NCBI GenBank assembly: GCA_016875405.1
Contig: VGRJ01000018.1
Span: forward strand, 1 to 61,966
Length of the DNA stretch: 61,966 bases
Direction of reading: 5' to 3'
Source: Deltaproteobacteria bacterium
GTDB lineage: Bacteria; Myxococcota_A; Polyangia; Polyangiales; Polyangiaceae
Shown here: piece after piece, positions 55,665 to 61,966 of the stretch
Layout: each line of letters begins with the position of its first letter
Position numbering within the stretch: position 1 is the first letter of the stretch
Program-made: the position numbers and the translations under genes
The notes under the pieces: generated by a model
Databases searched by the model: none
What the model was told of the DNA's origin: nothing
What the model saw: only the letters and a program-made list of their open reading frames with translations

Positions 55665-56496
55665 TCAGTTCGGCGACGGGACGGTGCAGCAGCCGGTGAG
55701 GAAATACTCACCGGCGGGGCAGGGCGGCTGACCGGGTAGGCCACATGCGGTACCGCCAGGGCACTGGTCCTTCGGCTGAATCGTTCGCGCTCGCGACCGT
55801 GCAAGCCGGCAGCTCGTTCGCATCGGTCGTGCGGCCGTAGACGAAGTTGCCGCTGCCGCCAGGGAGCTCGCAGCAGCCGAAGCCATCGCAGCCGTTCGGT
55901 GTCAGCGGGAGGCAGACGTCGAGGCACGTCTTCGAGGGTCTGTCGTCGCAGCTCGCGTTCGGCGGCGGCGGATCGGCCTAGGCGCAGTCGATAGCATCCG
56001 GCGACAGCGGGTCGCAGCACAGATCCCTCGCGCAGCCGTCGTTGCCGGCGCCGCTGTCCTTGTCGAAGTAGCAGTCGCGCTTGCAAGGCGCGTTGCCTGC
56101 GCCGGGGATGCCGAGGTCGAGCCGGTCCTCGGTGTTGTCGCAAGGGCCGAGGCAGCACGGGTCCTCCGAGTCGATCTTGCCGTCTGCGTCGTCGTCGAGG
56201 CAGTTGGCGCACAAGTAGAGCTTGGCCTGGCAGAGGAGGGGCACGCAGCCGCCTGCGCCCCCGACGCCGCCCGTCGCGGTGCCGCTCAGGTTGCCGCTGC
56301 TCCCGCCGTTCGCGCCGCTGCTGGTCGCGTCGGTTGCGGTGGTGCCGCCGACGCCCGCCGAGGAGGTGGTCTCACCCGACGAGCCGCTCCCGACCGCGGA
56401 TGGCGACGACGAGAAGACGAGCGAGTCCGAGCTGCAGTACGCGACGGACACGAGCGTGAGCCCGACGAGCAGCGCATGACGAAGCGTCGACATCAT
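55665..56496 (-). pseudogene. Cys-rich lipoprotein remnant
   Basis: The frame begins with a lipoprotein signal (VAYC) and a Gly/Ser/Thr-rich linker, followed by Cys-rich segments CQAKLYLCANCLDDDADG and CDPLSPDAIDCA. A TAG at 55978-55980 stops it. The same frame goes on with CLDVCLPLTPNGCDGFGCC, and after another shift comes CGLPGQPPCPAGEYFLTGCC. This order is that of a known myxobacterial Cys-rich lipoprotein type of unknown role, but the middle Cys block is missing. Only the first part (55978-56496) is an open frame. Confidence 0.7.
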
Positions 56497-56499
56497 TCG

Positions 56500-56536
56500 A
56501 GAGCTTCCCCGAGAACCGCGCTCCTCGGGGGGCTCT
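56500..56536. other. inverted repeat / hairpin
   Basis: CCCCGAG (56507-56513) pairs with CTCGGGG (56524-56530) over a 10-nt loop; AGAGC (56500-56504) and GCTCT (56532-56536) extend the stem. It lies 43 bp after the mobA stop and directly before the lipoprotein remnant. It may end the rlmN-mobA transcript, but there is no U-rich run after it. Confidence 0.4.
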
Positions 56537-56578
56537 GCGTGTTTCGACCGGGCCGGGCGCAGAGGGTCGAGGGGGCGC

Positions 56579-57214
56579 TCACGGCGCGCGTACGCTCAGC
56601 GCACGGGCGGCCTCGAGGTCATCGGGCGTGTTGACGTTGACGAAGGCGAGGAGCCTCGGATCCTCGCGTCGGAGCGCGTCGTCTGCGAGCAGCGTCGCTC
56701 GGTCGACGCGCGTCGAGCGCAGGGCTTCGACGAACGCGGTTGCGCGCCGCTCTCCACGACAGCGCAGGTCCCGCGCGATCCGATGGGTGGCGGTCGCGTA
56801 GACGGCCGTGAGCGGGTGGAGTCGTCCGTCGACCTCCGGCACGGCGGCGTCGAGGTCACACCAACCTGCGAGCGCGCGGGCGAGCGTCGCGCTCGCAAAC
56901 GGTGCGTCGCAGGTGCAGACGAAGGCATGGCTCGCGTGCGTCGCGAGGAGCTCGAGCCCGACGGCGAGGCCCTCGAGGGGGCCGGCGTGCGCTGTGTGGT
57001 CTCGAGCGACGAGGACGCCTTGGGACAGCGGGGGCAGCTCTTGACCCGGAGCTGCAACAACCACGATCGGTGCGAGGTCCGACCTCAGCCGTCGGGCGAC
57101 GCGCGCGAGGAGCGGCTCACCCTCGAAGGACAGCCACGCCTTCGGACTCCCCATCCTCGAGCTCTCTCCGCCGGCGAGGACGAGCGCTCCGAGGGGCAGC
57201 GAGGTTGGGCTCAT
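56579..57214 (-). CDS. mobA: molybdenum cofactor guanylyltransferase MobA
   Basis: This 211-residue protein of the nucleotidyltransferase fold joins GMP to molybdopterin to give the bis-MGD cofactor. It has LVLAGGESSRMGSPKAWL (12-29), the GPLEGLA loop near 78-84 and CTCDAPFAS in place of the usual CDxP motif. Its ATG overlaps the rlmN stop by 4 bp. No molybdoenzyme is in the window. Confidence 0.9.
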   Translation of the reverse strand: MSPTSLPLGALVLAGGESSRMGSPKAWLSFEGEPLLARVARRLRSDLAPIVVVAAPGQELPPLSQGVLVARDHTAHAGPLEGLAVGLELLATHASHAFVCTCDAPFASATLARALAGWCDLDAAVPEVDGRLHPLTAVYATATHRIARDLRCRGERRATAFVEALRSTRVDRATLLADDALRREDPRLLAFVNVNTPDDLEAARALSVRAP

Positions 57215-58362
57215 GGTGCAGAGGATTGAGGGGTGTCAAGAGGCGCGGAGTCGTCGTGGCCGTCACGCACTGTCTGCGGCTTGCGCAGCGAGCCACGACC
57301 GACGAGACCGCTCGCGGGCGTTCGCGCGAGCTGCCCGCACGCGGCGGCGACGTCGCCACCTCCCGAGTAGCGCACGATCGTGCCGACGCCTCGTTCGCGC
57401 AGGCGAGCTCGAAAGCGGCTTAGCGTCTCCTCGGAGGAGCGCTCGAACGCCGCCCCCTCGACCTGGTTCCACGGGATCAAGCTGAGCCGCGGCCGCACCC
57501 CGGTCGCCTCTGCAAACGCGAGCAGCCGCGTGGCGAGCGCCGCGGCGGCGTCGTCGTCGTCGTTTTGTCCGGCGAGCATCGTGTACGCCCACATGGGCGC
57601 GTTGCGCGTGGCGCGCGTGTGCTCAGCGAGCGCCTCGAGCACCTCCTCGAGCGAGTGCGCGCGCTCGATCGGCATCAACGCTTCACGCCGTCCGAAGCGC
57701 ACGTCACCGATGGAGAGCCCGATGCGCACGTCTGGCTGCTCTCGGGCGAGGCGTCGGATGCCGGCGGACAGCCCGGCGGTGCACACCGTCATGTTGCGTC
57801 GGTCGATCGCGTGGGCGCTCGGCTCGGAGAACACGCGGATCGCGGCGAGCACGTTCTCGAGGTTGGCAAGGGGCTCCCCCATGCCCTGGAAGACGACACC
57901 GTGGACGCGCGTGCCTTCGGGGAGCTCGGCTCGGACGAGCCGCAGTTGCTCGACGATCTCCCAGGCCTCGAGGTTCCGAAGCAGGCCCATTTTCCCCGTC
58001 GCGCAGAACGCGCACGCGAGCGCGCAGCCCACCTGAGAGCTGACGCACACCGAGAAGCGGCCGGGCTTCTCGAGCGGGATCCGGACCGACTCGATCTCGT
58101 TGCTGTCGGCCGCGCGGAACGCGTACTTCACGAATGGATCGACTGCGCTCGCCTGACGCTCGACCAGCTCGAGCGTCGGCAGCGCACCTGCGGCGCGAAC
58201 GGCATCGAGCGAAACGCGTCGCACGGTGGCCGGACAGCGCTCGGGGAGCCGCCCCTGCTTGTGAATGCACGAGACCAAGCGCCGCGCGTCGGGGAGCGGG
58301 ACACCGGCGAGCGCCGCGACCTCCTCCGGCAGCAAGGCCTGAAGCGCTGGGACCGCGGGCAT
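57211..58362 (-). CDS. rlmN: RlmN-type radical SAM 23S rRNA/tRNA adenine-C2 methyltransferase
   Basis: This 383-residue enzyme has the radical SAM cluster motif CALACAFC (Cys113, 117, 120), a GMGEPLANLENV motif, and the second catalytic Cys near 342 in DVAAACGQL. It methylates A2503 of 23S rRNA and A37 of some tRNAs. RlmN fits better than Cfr because of the length and of the FRAADSNEIESVRIP lead. A Ser/Asp-rich tail of 35 residues follows the catalytic Cys. The gene is coupled to mobA. Confidence 0.85.
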   Translation of the reverse strand: MPAVPALQALLPEEVAALAGVPLPDARRLVSCIHKQGRLPERCPATVRRVSLDAVRAAGALPTLELVERQASAVDPFVKYAFRAADSNEIESVRIPLEKPGRFSVCVSSQVGCALACAFCATGKMGLLRNLEAWEIVEQLRLVRAELPEGTRVHGVVFQGMGEPLANLENVLAAIRVFSEPSAHAIDRRNMTVCTAGLSAGIRRLAREQPDVRIGLSIGDVRFGRREALMPIERAHSLEEVLEALAEHTRATRNAPMWAYTMLAGQNDDDDAAAALATRLLAFAEATGVRPRLSLIPWNQVEGAAFERSSEETLSRFRARLRERGVGTIVRYSGGGDVAAACGQLARTPASGLVGRGSLRKPQTVRDGHDDSAPLDTPQSSAP

Positions 58363-58401
58363 GCGCGGGCGTTTAGCACGGGCGGGCGCCGTCGTGCGCG
58401 C

Positions 58402-59583
58402 TCACGGGGCGCGGACCAACGTCGACTTCAAATAGTCCCCCTCCGGGAACGCCGGCAGCCGCGGGTGATCGGGCGCCGCTCCCCAGGCGTCGAGGAGCTG
58501 CAGTGCGCGCCGCGCCTTCGCCGCCCCCGCGAGGATCGTCTCGTCGAAGGCGTCGCGGCGCACGTGGCTCGAGCACGACGCGCCGAGGTAGAGCCCACCC
58601 CTCGCGAGCACCGCGAGGCAGGCGGCGTGGAGCTTGCGGTAGCTCGCGAGCGCGGCCTCGAGTGAGGCTTCGCTCGGCGCGAAGCTCGGCGGATCCGCGA
58701 CGATGATGTCCCACCTCTCTCGGCGCGCGGCGGCGTGCTCAAGGAACGCGAACGCGTCCGCGCGGTGCACTCGGTGCGCGTCGGGTCGAAGGTCGTTCGA
58801 GGCCCAACCCCGCTCCGCTAGCGCAAGCGCAGGCCCCGCGAGGTCGACGGTCGTCACGTCGTGGGCGCCGCCGAGCCCTGCCGCAATCGAGAAGCCTCCG
58901 GTGTAGCCGAACAGGTTCAGCACTCGGGCGCCATGCGATAGCTCGCGCACTCGCGCGCGCGAGTCGCGGTGATCGAGGAACATCCCCGTCTTCTGCCCGT
59001 GGACGGCATCGACCCACAAGGTCATGCCTCGCTCCCGAATCGGGAGCGCCTCGTTCGGCATGTCGCCCCACGCGACCTCGCAGCGCGCTTCCTCACGTCG
59101 TCCGCTGCGCACGAGCAGCGTGGTGACTCCGAAGGACGCGAGCGGACCCTCGAGCGCCTCGAGCAGCGAGCCCCGATGCGCGAGGATCCCCTCGCCGTCG
59201 AGCTTCAGGACGGCGATCGTGTCGTACACGTCGCAGACCACGCCAGGCGTCCTATCGCCCTCGCCGTGGAGCAGCCGAAACCCCGTCGTCTCCCGGGGGA
59301 CGACGCGCCGTCGGAGCGCCGCGGCCTCCTCGACTCGCCGCTGGAAGAGTGAGCCATCGATCGCTTCGCCGGGCTCGGTCGTCCACACTCGGAGGGCGAG
59401 CGGACCTGCGTCCAGGATGCCTCGTCCGAGGAACGAGCCCTGCCGATCGCAAACCTCCACGATCGTGCCGGGCGCGTACGAGTGCTCGATGAGCGCGTCA
59501 CGCCACAGCCAGGGGTGGCCCTGCGCGAGCGCGCGCTCGAGCCGTTTGCGAAGAAGCACGTGGGGCGCAGATTGGATAGTCAT
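58402..59583 (-). CDS. class I SAM-dependent RNA methyltransferase, RlmI-like
   Basis: This 393-residue protein has an N-terminal PUA-like domain (1-75), a connector with RLLHGEGDRTPGVVCDVYD and a Rossmann methyltransferase domain with VLNLFGYTGGFSIAAGLGG and the catalytic IIVADPPSF. This is the layout of RlmI, which makes m5C1962 in 23S rRNA. The ATG is at 59583. It is downstream of an AT-rich promoter region with dyad repeats, and it is set apart from rlmN by 39 bp. Confidence 0.87.
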   Translation of the reverse strand: MTIQSAPHVLLRKRLERALAQGHPWLWRDALIEHSYAPGTIVEVCDRQGSFLGRGILDAGPLALRVWTTEPGEAIDGSLFQRRVEEAAALRRRVVPRETTGFRLLHGEGDRTPGVVCDVYDTIAVLKLDGEGILAHRGSLLEALEGPLASFGVTTLLVRSGRREEARCEVAWGDMPNEALPIRERGMTLWVDAVHGQKTGMFLDHRDSRARVRELSHGARVLNLFGYTGGFSIAAGLGGAHDVTTVDLAGPALALAERGWASNDLRPDAHRVHRADAFAFLEHAAARRERWDIIVADPPSFAPSEASLEAALASYRKLHAACLAVLARGGLYLGASCSSHVRRDAFDETILAGAAKARRALQLLDAWGAAPDHPRLPAFPEGDYLKSTLVRAP

Positions 59584-59595
59584 CTATTGAATAGA
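59583..59595. promoter_or_regulatory. 13-bp palindrome TCTATTGAATAGA
   Basis: A 13-bp palindrome around a central G. It touches the start codon of the RlmI-like gene and is the first of three related dyads in 59583-59683. It may be an operator. Confidence 0.45.
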
Positions 59596-59601
59596 GTAGT
59601 T

Positions 59602-59618
59602 TAAGTGGACTCTACTGA
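59602..59618. promoter_or_regulatory. degenerate dyad TAAGTGGACTCTACTGA
   Basis: Fourteen of 17 positions match the consensus TGARTAGANTCTAYTCA of the dyad at 59664. Same spacing of half sites. Confidence 0.4.
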
Positions 59619-59651
59619 AATCTTTTGCAGCGGCGCCCGGTCTGGGTTTTT

Positions 59652-59681
59652 AGTGTAGGATATTGAGTAGACTCTATTCAA
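59652..59681 (-). promoter_or_regulatory. sigma-70-like promoter overlapped by a dyad
   Basis: On the minus strand TTGAAT (59676-59681) and TACACT (59652-59657) are separated by 18 nt, a fair -35/-10 pair for the RlmI-like gene. The 17-bp dyad TGAGTAGACTCTATTCA (59664-59680) lies between and over the -35, so a repressor bound there would block transcription. Confidence 0.5.
59664..59680. promoter_or_regulatory. 17-bp near-perfect dyad TGAGTAGACTCTATTCA
   Basis: Half sites TGAGTAGA and TCTATTCA are inverted copies with one pair mismatched. The outer ACTCTATTCAA (59671-59681) is also an 11-bp exact inverted repeat of TTGAATAGAGT at 59587-59597. Confidence 0.5.
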
Positions 59682-59729
59682 ATTGTTCTGTCGCTTAGCC
59701 CCGGGCACGCGCGGGTCTATCACGACTTC

Positions 59730-60062
59730 ATGTCGGCCAAGACGCACCTCCGCATCCCCGCTGCCCTCGCGCCCATGCTCCTCGTCGGGTCCGGTTGCGG
59801 AAGCCCCGCTCGCTCGCTCTGCGAGACGAAGATGGCGTGCGAGGGCGGCACCGACCTCGACGTCGACGCGTGCGTCGTCGAGGCCGGGGCGCAGCGCGCG
59901 AGCGCCGAGGTCTACGATTGCGCCGACAGCTCCGAGAAATACTTCGATTGCGTCGAGGCGACAGCCGTCTGCGACGCCGAGAAGGGCCGGCTCGAGGACG
60001 CGTGCAAGGAGACGAAGGAGGCCTTCAAGAAGTGCGGCGAGGCCGCCTCCGCGCGCGACTGA
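59730..60062 (+). CDS. small Cys-rich lipoprotein
   Basis: This 110-residue protein has a lipoprotein signal ending LLVGSGC (Cys23) and eight further cysteines spread over a helical body with Glu/Lys/Ala repeats. I do not recognise a family. It is the first gene of a unit with cyanophycinase and cyanophycin synthetase (24 bp to the next start). A link to cyanophycin seems unlikely for an envelope lipoprotein, so the order may be chance. Confidence 0.65.
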   Translation: MSAKTHLRIPAALAPMLLVGSGCGSPARSLCETKMACEGGTDLDVDACVVEAGAQRASAEVYDCADSSEKYFDCVEATAVCDAEKGRLEDACKETKEAFKKCGEAASARD

Positions 60063-60086
60063 CGCCCGCGTCGCGCTCGCGACCGC

Positions 60087-61124
60087 GTGGCCGCCGTGGT
60101 ACCCGATCGGGCCATCGTGGCGGACAAGAAGTCGAGGGATGACGGGCGCCTGAAGCTGGTGACGCGGCCGTCGGAGCACGCGGATCGTCGAGGGGCACTG
60201 GTCGCGATCGGCGGCGCCGAAGACAAGGTCGGCAGCCGCGCGATTCTGAGTCAGGTCGTCGGGCTCGCGGGGGGGGCGCGTGCGGTCGTCGCGTTGTTCC
60301 CCACCGCGTCGCAGATGCCGGTCGAGCTCGAGTTGACGTACCGGCAGATCTTCGAGGGGCTCGGCGCCGAGGTTCGGACCGTGTGGGTGCACGAGCGGTC
60401 CGACGCGAGCGATCCCGCGACGGTCGCGCTCCTCGAGGGCGCGACGGCGGCCTTCTTCACGGGAGGGGCGCAGGGTCGCATCGTGAGCCTGCTCGGTGGG
60501 ACGCCACTCGCGCAGACCATCCGTAGGCGGCATCGCGACGGCATGCTCGTCGCGGGGACGTCGGCGGGCGCGTCGGTGATCTGCGAGCACATGATCGCGC
60601 AAGGTCGGTCGGGGTACGCGCCTCGTCGGCACAGCGTCACGATGGCGCCTGGCATCGGGCTCACCAAGCGACTCGTGATCGATCAGCACTTCGCGCAGCG
60701 CCACCGCATCGGTCGGCTGTTTGCCGCGGTCGCGCTGAACCCCTTCCTCATCGGGGTCGGGATCGACGAGGACACCGCGATCGTCCTCGACTCCGCGAAC
60801 CGCATGAAGGTCCTCGGACGCGGTACCGTCACCGTGATCGACGGGTCGAAGCTGCTCTTCACCGACATTCACGAGACGCCGCACCACGCGAACGCGGCCG
60901 TCCTCGGTCTCGAGGTTCACGTCCTCACCGCGGGGCTCGGCTACGACGTCGACGCTCGCCACCCAATCTGGGAGCACCCGAAGCTCGAGGCCGTGCCGCC
61001 ACCTCGCAAGGGGCCGGCCGCACCGCGCTCGCCTCGCGGCGCCCCGCCTTCGACCGCGAAGAAGGGAACCAAGAGCGCGAAGCCCCCGCGCCACCTGCGA
61101 ACGCTCGAGCCCGATCCGACCTAG
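60087..61124 (+). CDS. cphB: cyanophycinase
   Basis: This 345-residue serine hydrolase of the S51 type cuts cyanophycin (multi-L-arginyl-poly-L-Asp) to beta-Asp-Arg dipeptides. It has ALVAIGGAEDKV (37-48), TGGAQGRI, the nucleophile in AGTSAGAS (near 155) and LVIDQHFAQRHRIGRL. A basic Pro/Lys/Ala-rich tail of 45 residues follows the core. The start is uncertain: GTG at 60087 is used, GTG at 60117 is also possible. It lies 15 bp before cphA. Confidence 0.87.
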   Translation: MAAVVPDRAIVADKKSRDDGRLKLVTRPSEHADRRGALVAIGGAEDKVGSRAILSQVVGLAGGARAVVALFPTASQMPVELELTYRQIFEGLGAEVRTVWVHERSDASDPATVALLEGATAAFFTGGAQGRIVSLLGGTPLAQTIRRRHRDGMLVAGTSAGASVICEHMIAQGRSGYAPRRHSVTMAPGIGLTKRLVIDQHFAQRHRIGRLFAAVALNPFLIGVGIDEDTAIVLDSANRMKVLGRGTVTVIDGSKLLFTDIHETPHHANAAVLGLEVHVLTAGLGYDVDARHPIWEHPKLEAVPPPRKGPAAPRSPRGAPPSTAKKGTKSAKPPRHLRTLEPDPT

Positions 61125-61139
61125 TAGGAGACGCCGACC

Positions 61140-61966
61140 ATGAAGCTCATCGAGACCCGCGTGTACCGAGGCCCGAGCCCCTACGGTTACCGACCGCTCA
61201 TTCGGATGACGCTCGACCTCGAGAGTCTCGAGGAGTTCCCCAGCAACAAGATCCCTGGATTCGTGCCGAAGCTGGTCGAGGGGCTGCCTTCGCTCCACGA
61301 GCACGGCTGTTCTTACGGCGAGCCCGGAGGGTTCCTGAAGCGGCTCGAAGACGGCACTTGGTTCGGGCACATCGCCGAGCACGTCGCGCTCGAGCTGCAA
61401 TGCCTCGCTGGTACCCCCGTGACCTATGGCAAGACGCGCACCGCGGGCCGCGACGGCCTCTACCACGTGATCGTCAGCTTCGAAGAGGAGCGCGTCGGGC
61501 GTCGCGCCTGCGAGCTCTCGCTCGATTACCTGTGCAGCTTGCTGCCGTCGGACTTCCCGGATCATCGGCCGCCGATCGAGCTCTCGCAGGAGCTCGACGA
61601 GCTCGCTCGTCTCGCGGAGCGCGTCGCGCTCGGGCCTTCGACGCGCAGCATCGTCGAGGAGGCGAAGCGTCGCGGCGTGCCGACCTTGCGGCTCAACGAT
61701 CGCAGCCTCGTGCAGCTCGGCTGGGGCGTCCACCAGCAGCGCATCCAGGCGACCATCACGAGCAAGACGAGCCACATCGGCGTGGAGGTCGCGCAAGAGA
61801 AGGACCTCACGGCGAGCCTCTTGTCCCGCGCCGGGCTCCCGACGCCGCGCCACGAGTCCGCCGACGACGCGGACGACGCGGTCGCGATCGCAGAGCGCCT
61901 CGGGTACCCCGTGGTCGTCAAGCCGCTCGACCTGTCGCACGGCCGCGGAGTGGCGCTGAACCTGAC
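61140..61966 (+). CDS. cphA: cyanophycin synthetase, N-terminal part
   Basis: The gene starts at ATG 61140 with AGGAG at 61126-61130 and runs off the end. The 275 visible residues cover the CphA N-terminal domain (VYRGPSPYGYRPLIRMTLDL, HIAEHVALELQ, YLCSLLPSDF), TSHIGVEVAQEKDLT and the first ATP-grasp strand YPVVVKPLDLSHGRGV. CphA builds cyanophycin, a nitrogen and carbon store, from Asp and Arg with ATP. It is likely co-transcribed with cyanophycinase. Confidence 0.93.
   Translation, partial: MKLIETRVYRGPSPYGYRPLIRMTLDLESLEEFPSNKIPGFVPKLVEGLPSLHEHGCSYGEPGGFLKRLEDGTWFGHIAEHVALELQCLAGTPVTYGKTRTAGRDGLYHVIVSFEEERVGRRACELSLDYLCSLLPSDFPDHRPPIELSQELDELARLAERVALGPSTRSIVEEAKRRGVPTLRLNDRSLVQLGWGVHQQRIQATITSKTSHIGVEVAQEKDLTASLLSRAGLPTPRHESADDADDAVAIAERLGYPVVVKPLDLSHGRGVALNL

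Noticed and set aside
54374-56212. One 612-residue gene joining the lipoprotein remnant region and isocitrate lyase
   Set aside because: Only the part after 55294 is isocitrate lyase in frame; the upstream part is a chance frame over other remnants.
56500-56536. Rho-independent terminator for rlmN-mobA
   Set aside because: The hairpin is strong but has no U-rich run after it, so it is only listed as an inverted repeat.
59601-61940. 779-residue open frame on the minus strand over the cyanophycin genes
   Set aside because: It is antisense to cphB and cphA, is Arg/Glu/Leu-rich and has no domain; it is a GC-bias shadow.

Overview
The window is about 62 kb of GC-rich bacterial DNA, densely coded on both strands. 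It most likely comes from a myxobacterium (Myxococcota, probably the Polyangia side). The reasons are two eukaryote-like Ser/Thr kinases, many Ala/Pro/Gly-rich lipoproteins, a pair resembling the MXAN_2561/MXAN_2562 families with a MYXO-CTERM-like tail, a cytochrome/copper monooxygenase of a type common in myxobacteria, and a complete type II secretion operon. No rRNA, tRNA, CRISPR array, insertion sequence or integrase was seen, so the genus cannot be named.

Left part (1-24.4 kb): an SDR oxidoreductase; a PEGA-like and a Sel1-like envelope protein; a tightly packed aldo/keto reductase, phytanoyl-CoA-type dioxygenase and ATP-grasp ligase trio; trmFO and dprA; a soluble-lytic-transglycosylase-like protein; an ArsR-type regulator; a tandem DsbA-like protein; a Ser/Thr kinase translationally coupled to an M19 dipeptidase; a putative tiny secreted peptide between short direct repeats; the MXAN_2561/2562-like envelope pair; a PDZ lipoprotein; an acyl-CoA dehydrogenase coupled to a 1029-residue lipoprotein with a C-terminal formylglycine-generating-enzyme fold; and an isolated CcmE whose heme-binding His is replaced by Cys.

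Middle (24.4-40.1 kb): BtpA-family protein and a minus-strand type II secretion operon in the order gspC, small membrane protein, gspD, E, F, GspG-like, G, H, I, J, K, L, M, N, with gaps of 0-30 bp or 4-bp overlaps. The prepilin peptidase gene is not in the window.

Right part (40.2-62 kb): bioA and kup; a minus-strand unit of tryptophan 2,3-dioxygenase with two HTTM (vitamin K carboxylase-like) membrane proteins, one fused to a DCC thiol-disulfide domain; a four-cluster ferredoxin with a small membrane partner; a second Ser/Thr kinase; and namZ-like DUF1343. Between 51.5 and 56.5 kb lies a gene graveyard: a copper monooxygenase gene cut by TGA at a Trp codon, remnants of isocitrate lyase and malate synthase (the glyoxylate shunt), and a broken Cys-rich lipoprotein gene. 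Then come mobA and rlmN, an RlmI-like methyltransferase behind an AT-rich region with dyad repeats, and a cyanophycin unit (small Cys-rich lipoprotein, cyanophycinase, cyanophycin synthetase running off the end).

Several first genes of transcription units have a TANNNT hexamer ending 6-9 nt before the start codon and no ribosome binding site, which suggests leaderless mRNAs. No stretch longer than about 300 bases lacks a gene or gene remnant. The longest truly empty gaps are 40063-40242, 18594-18748, 59584-59729 and 49806-49942.
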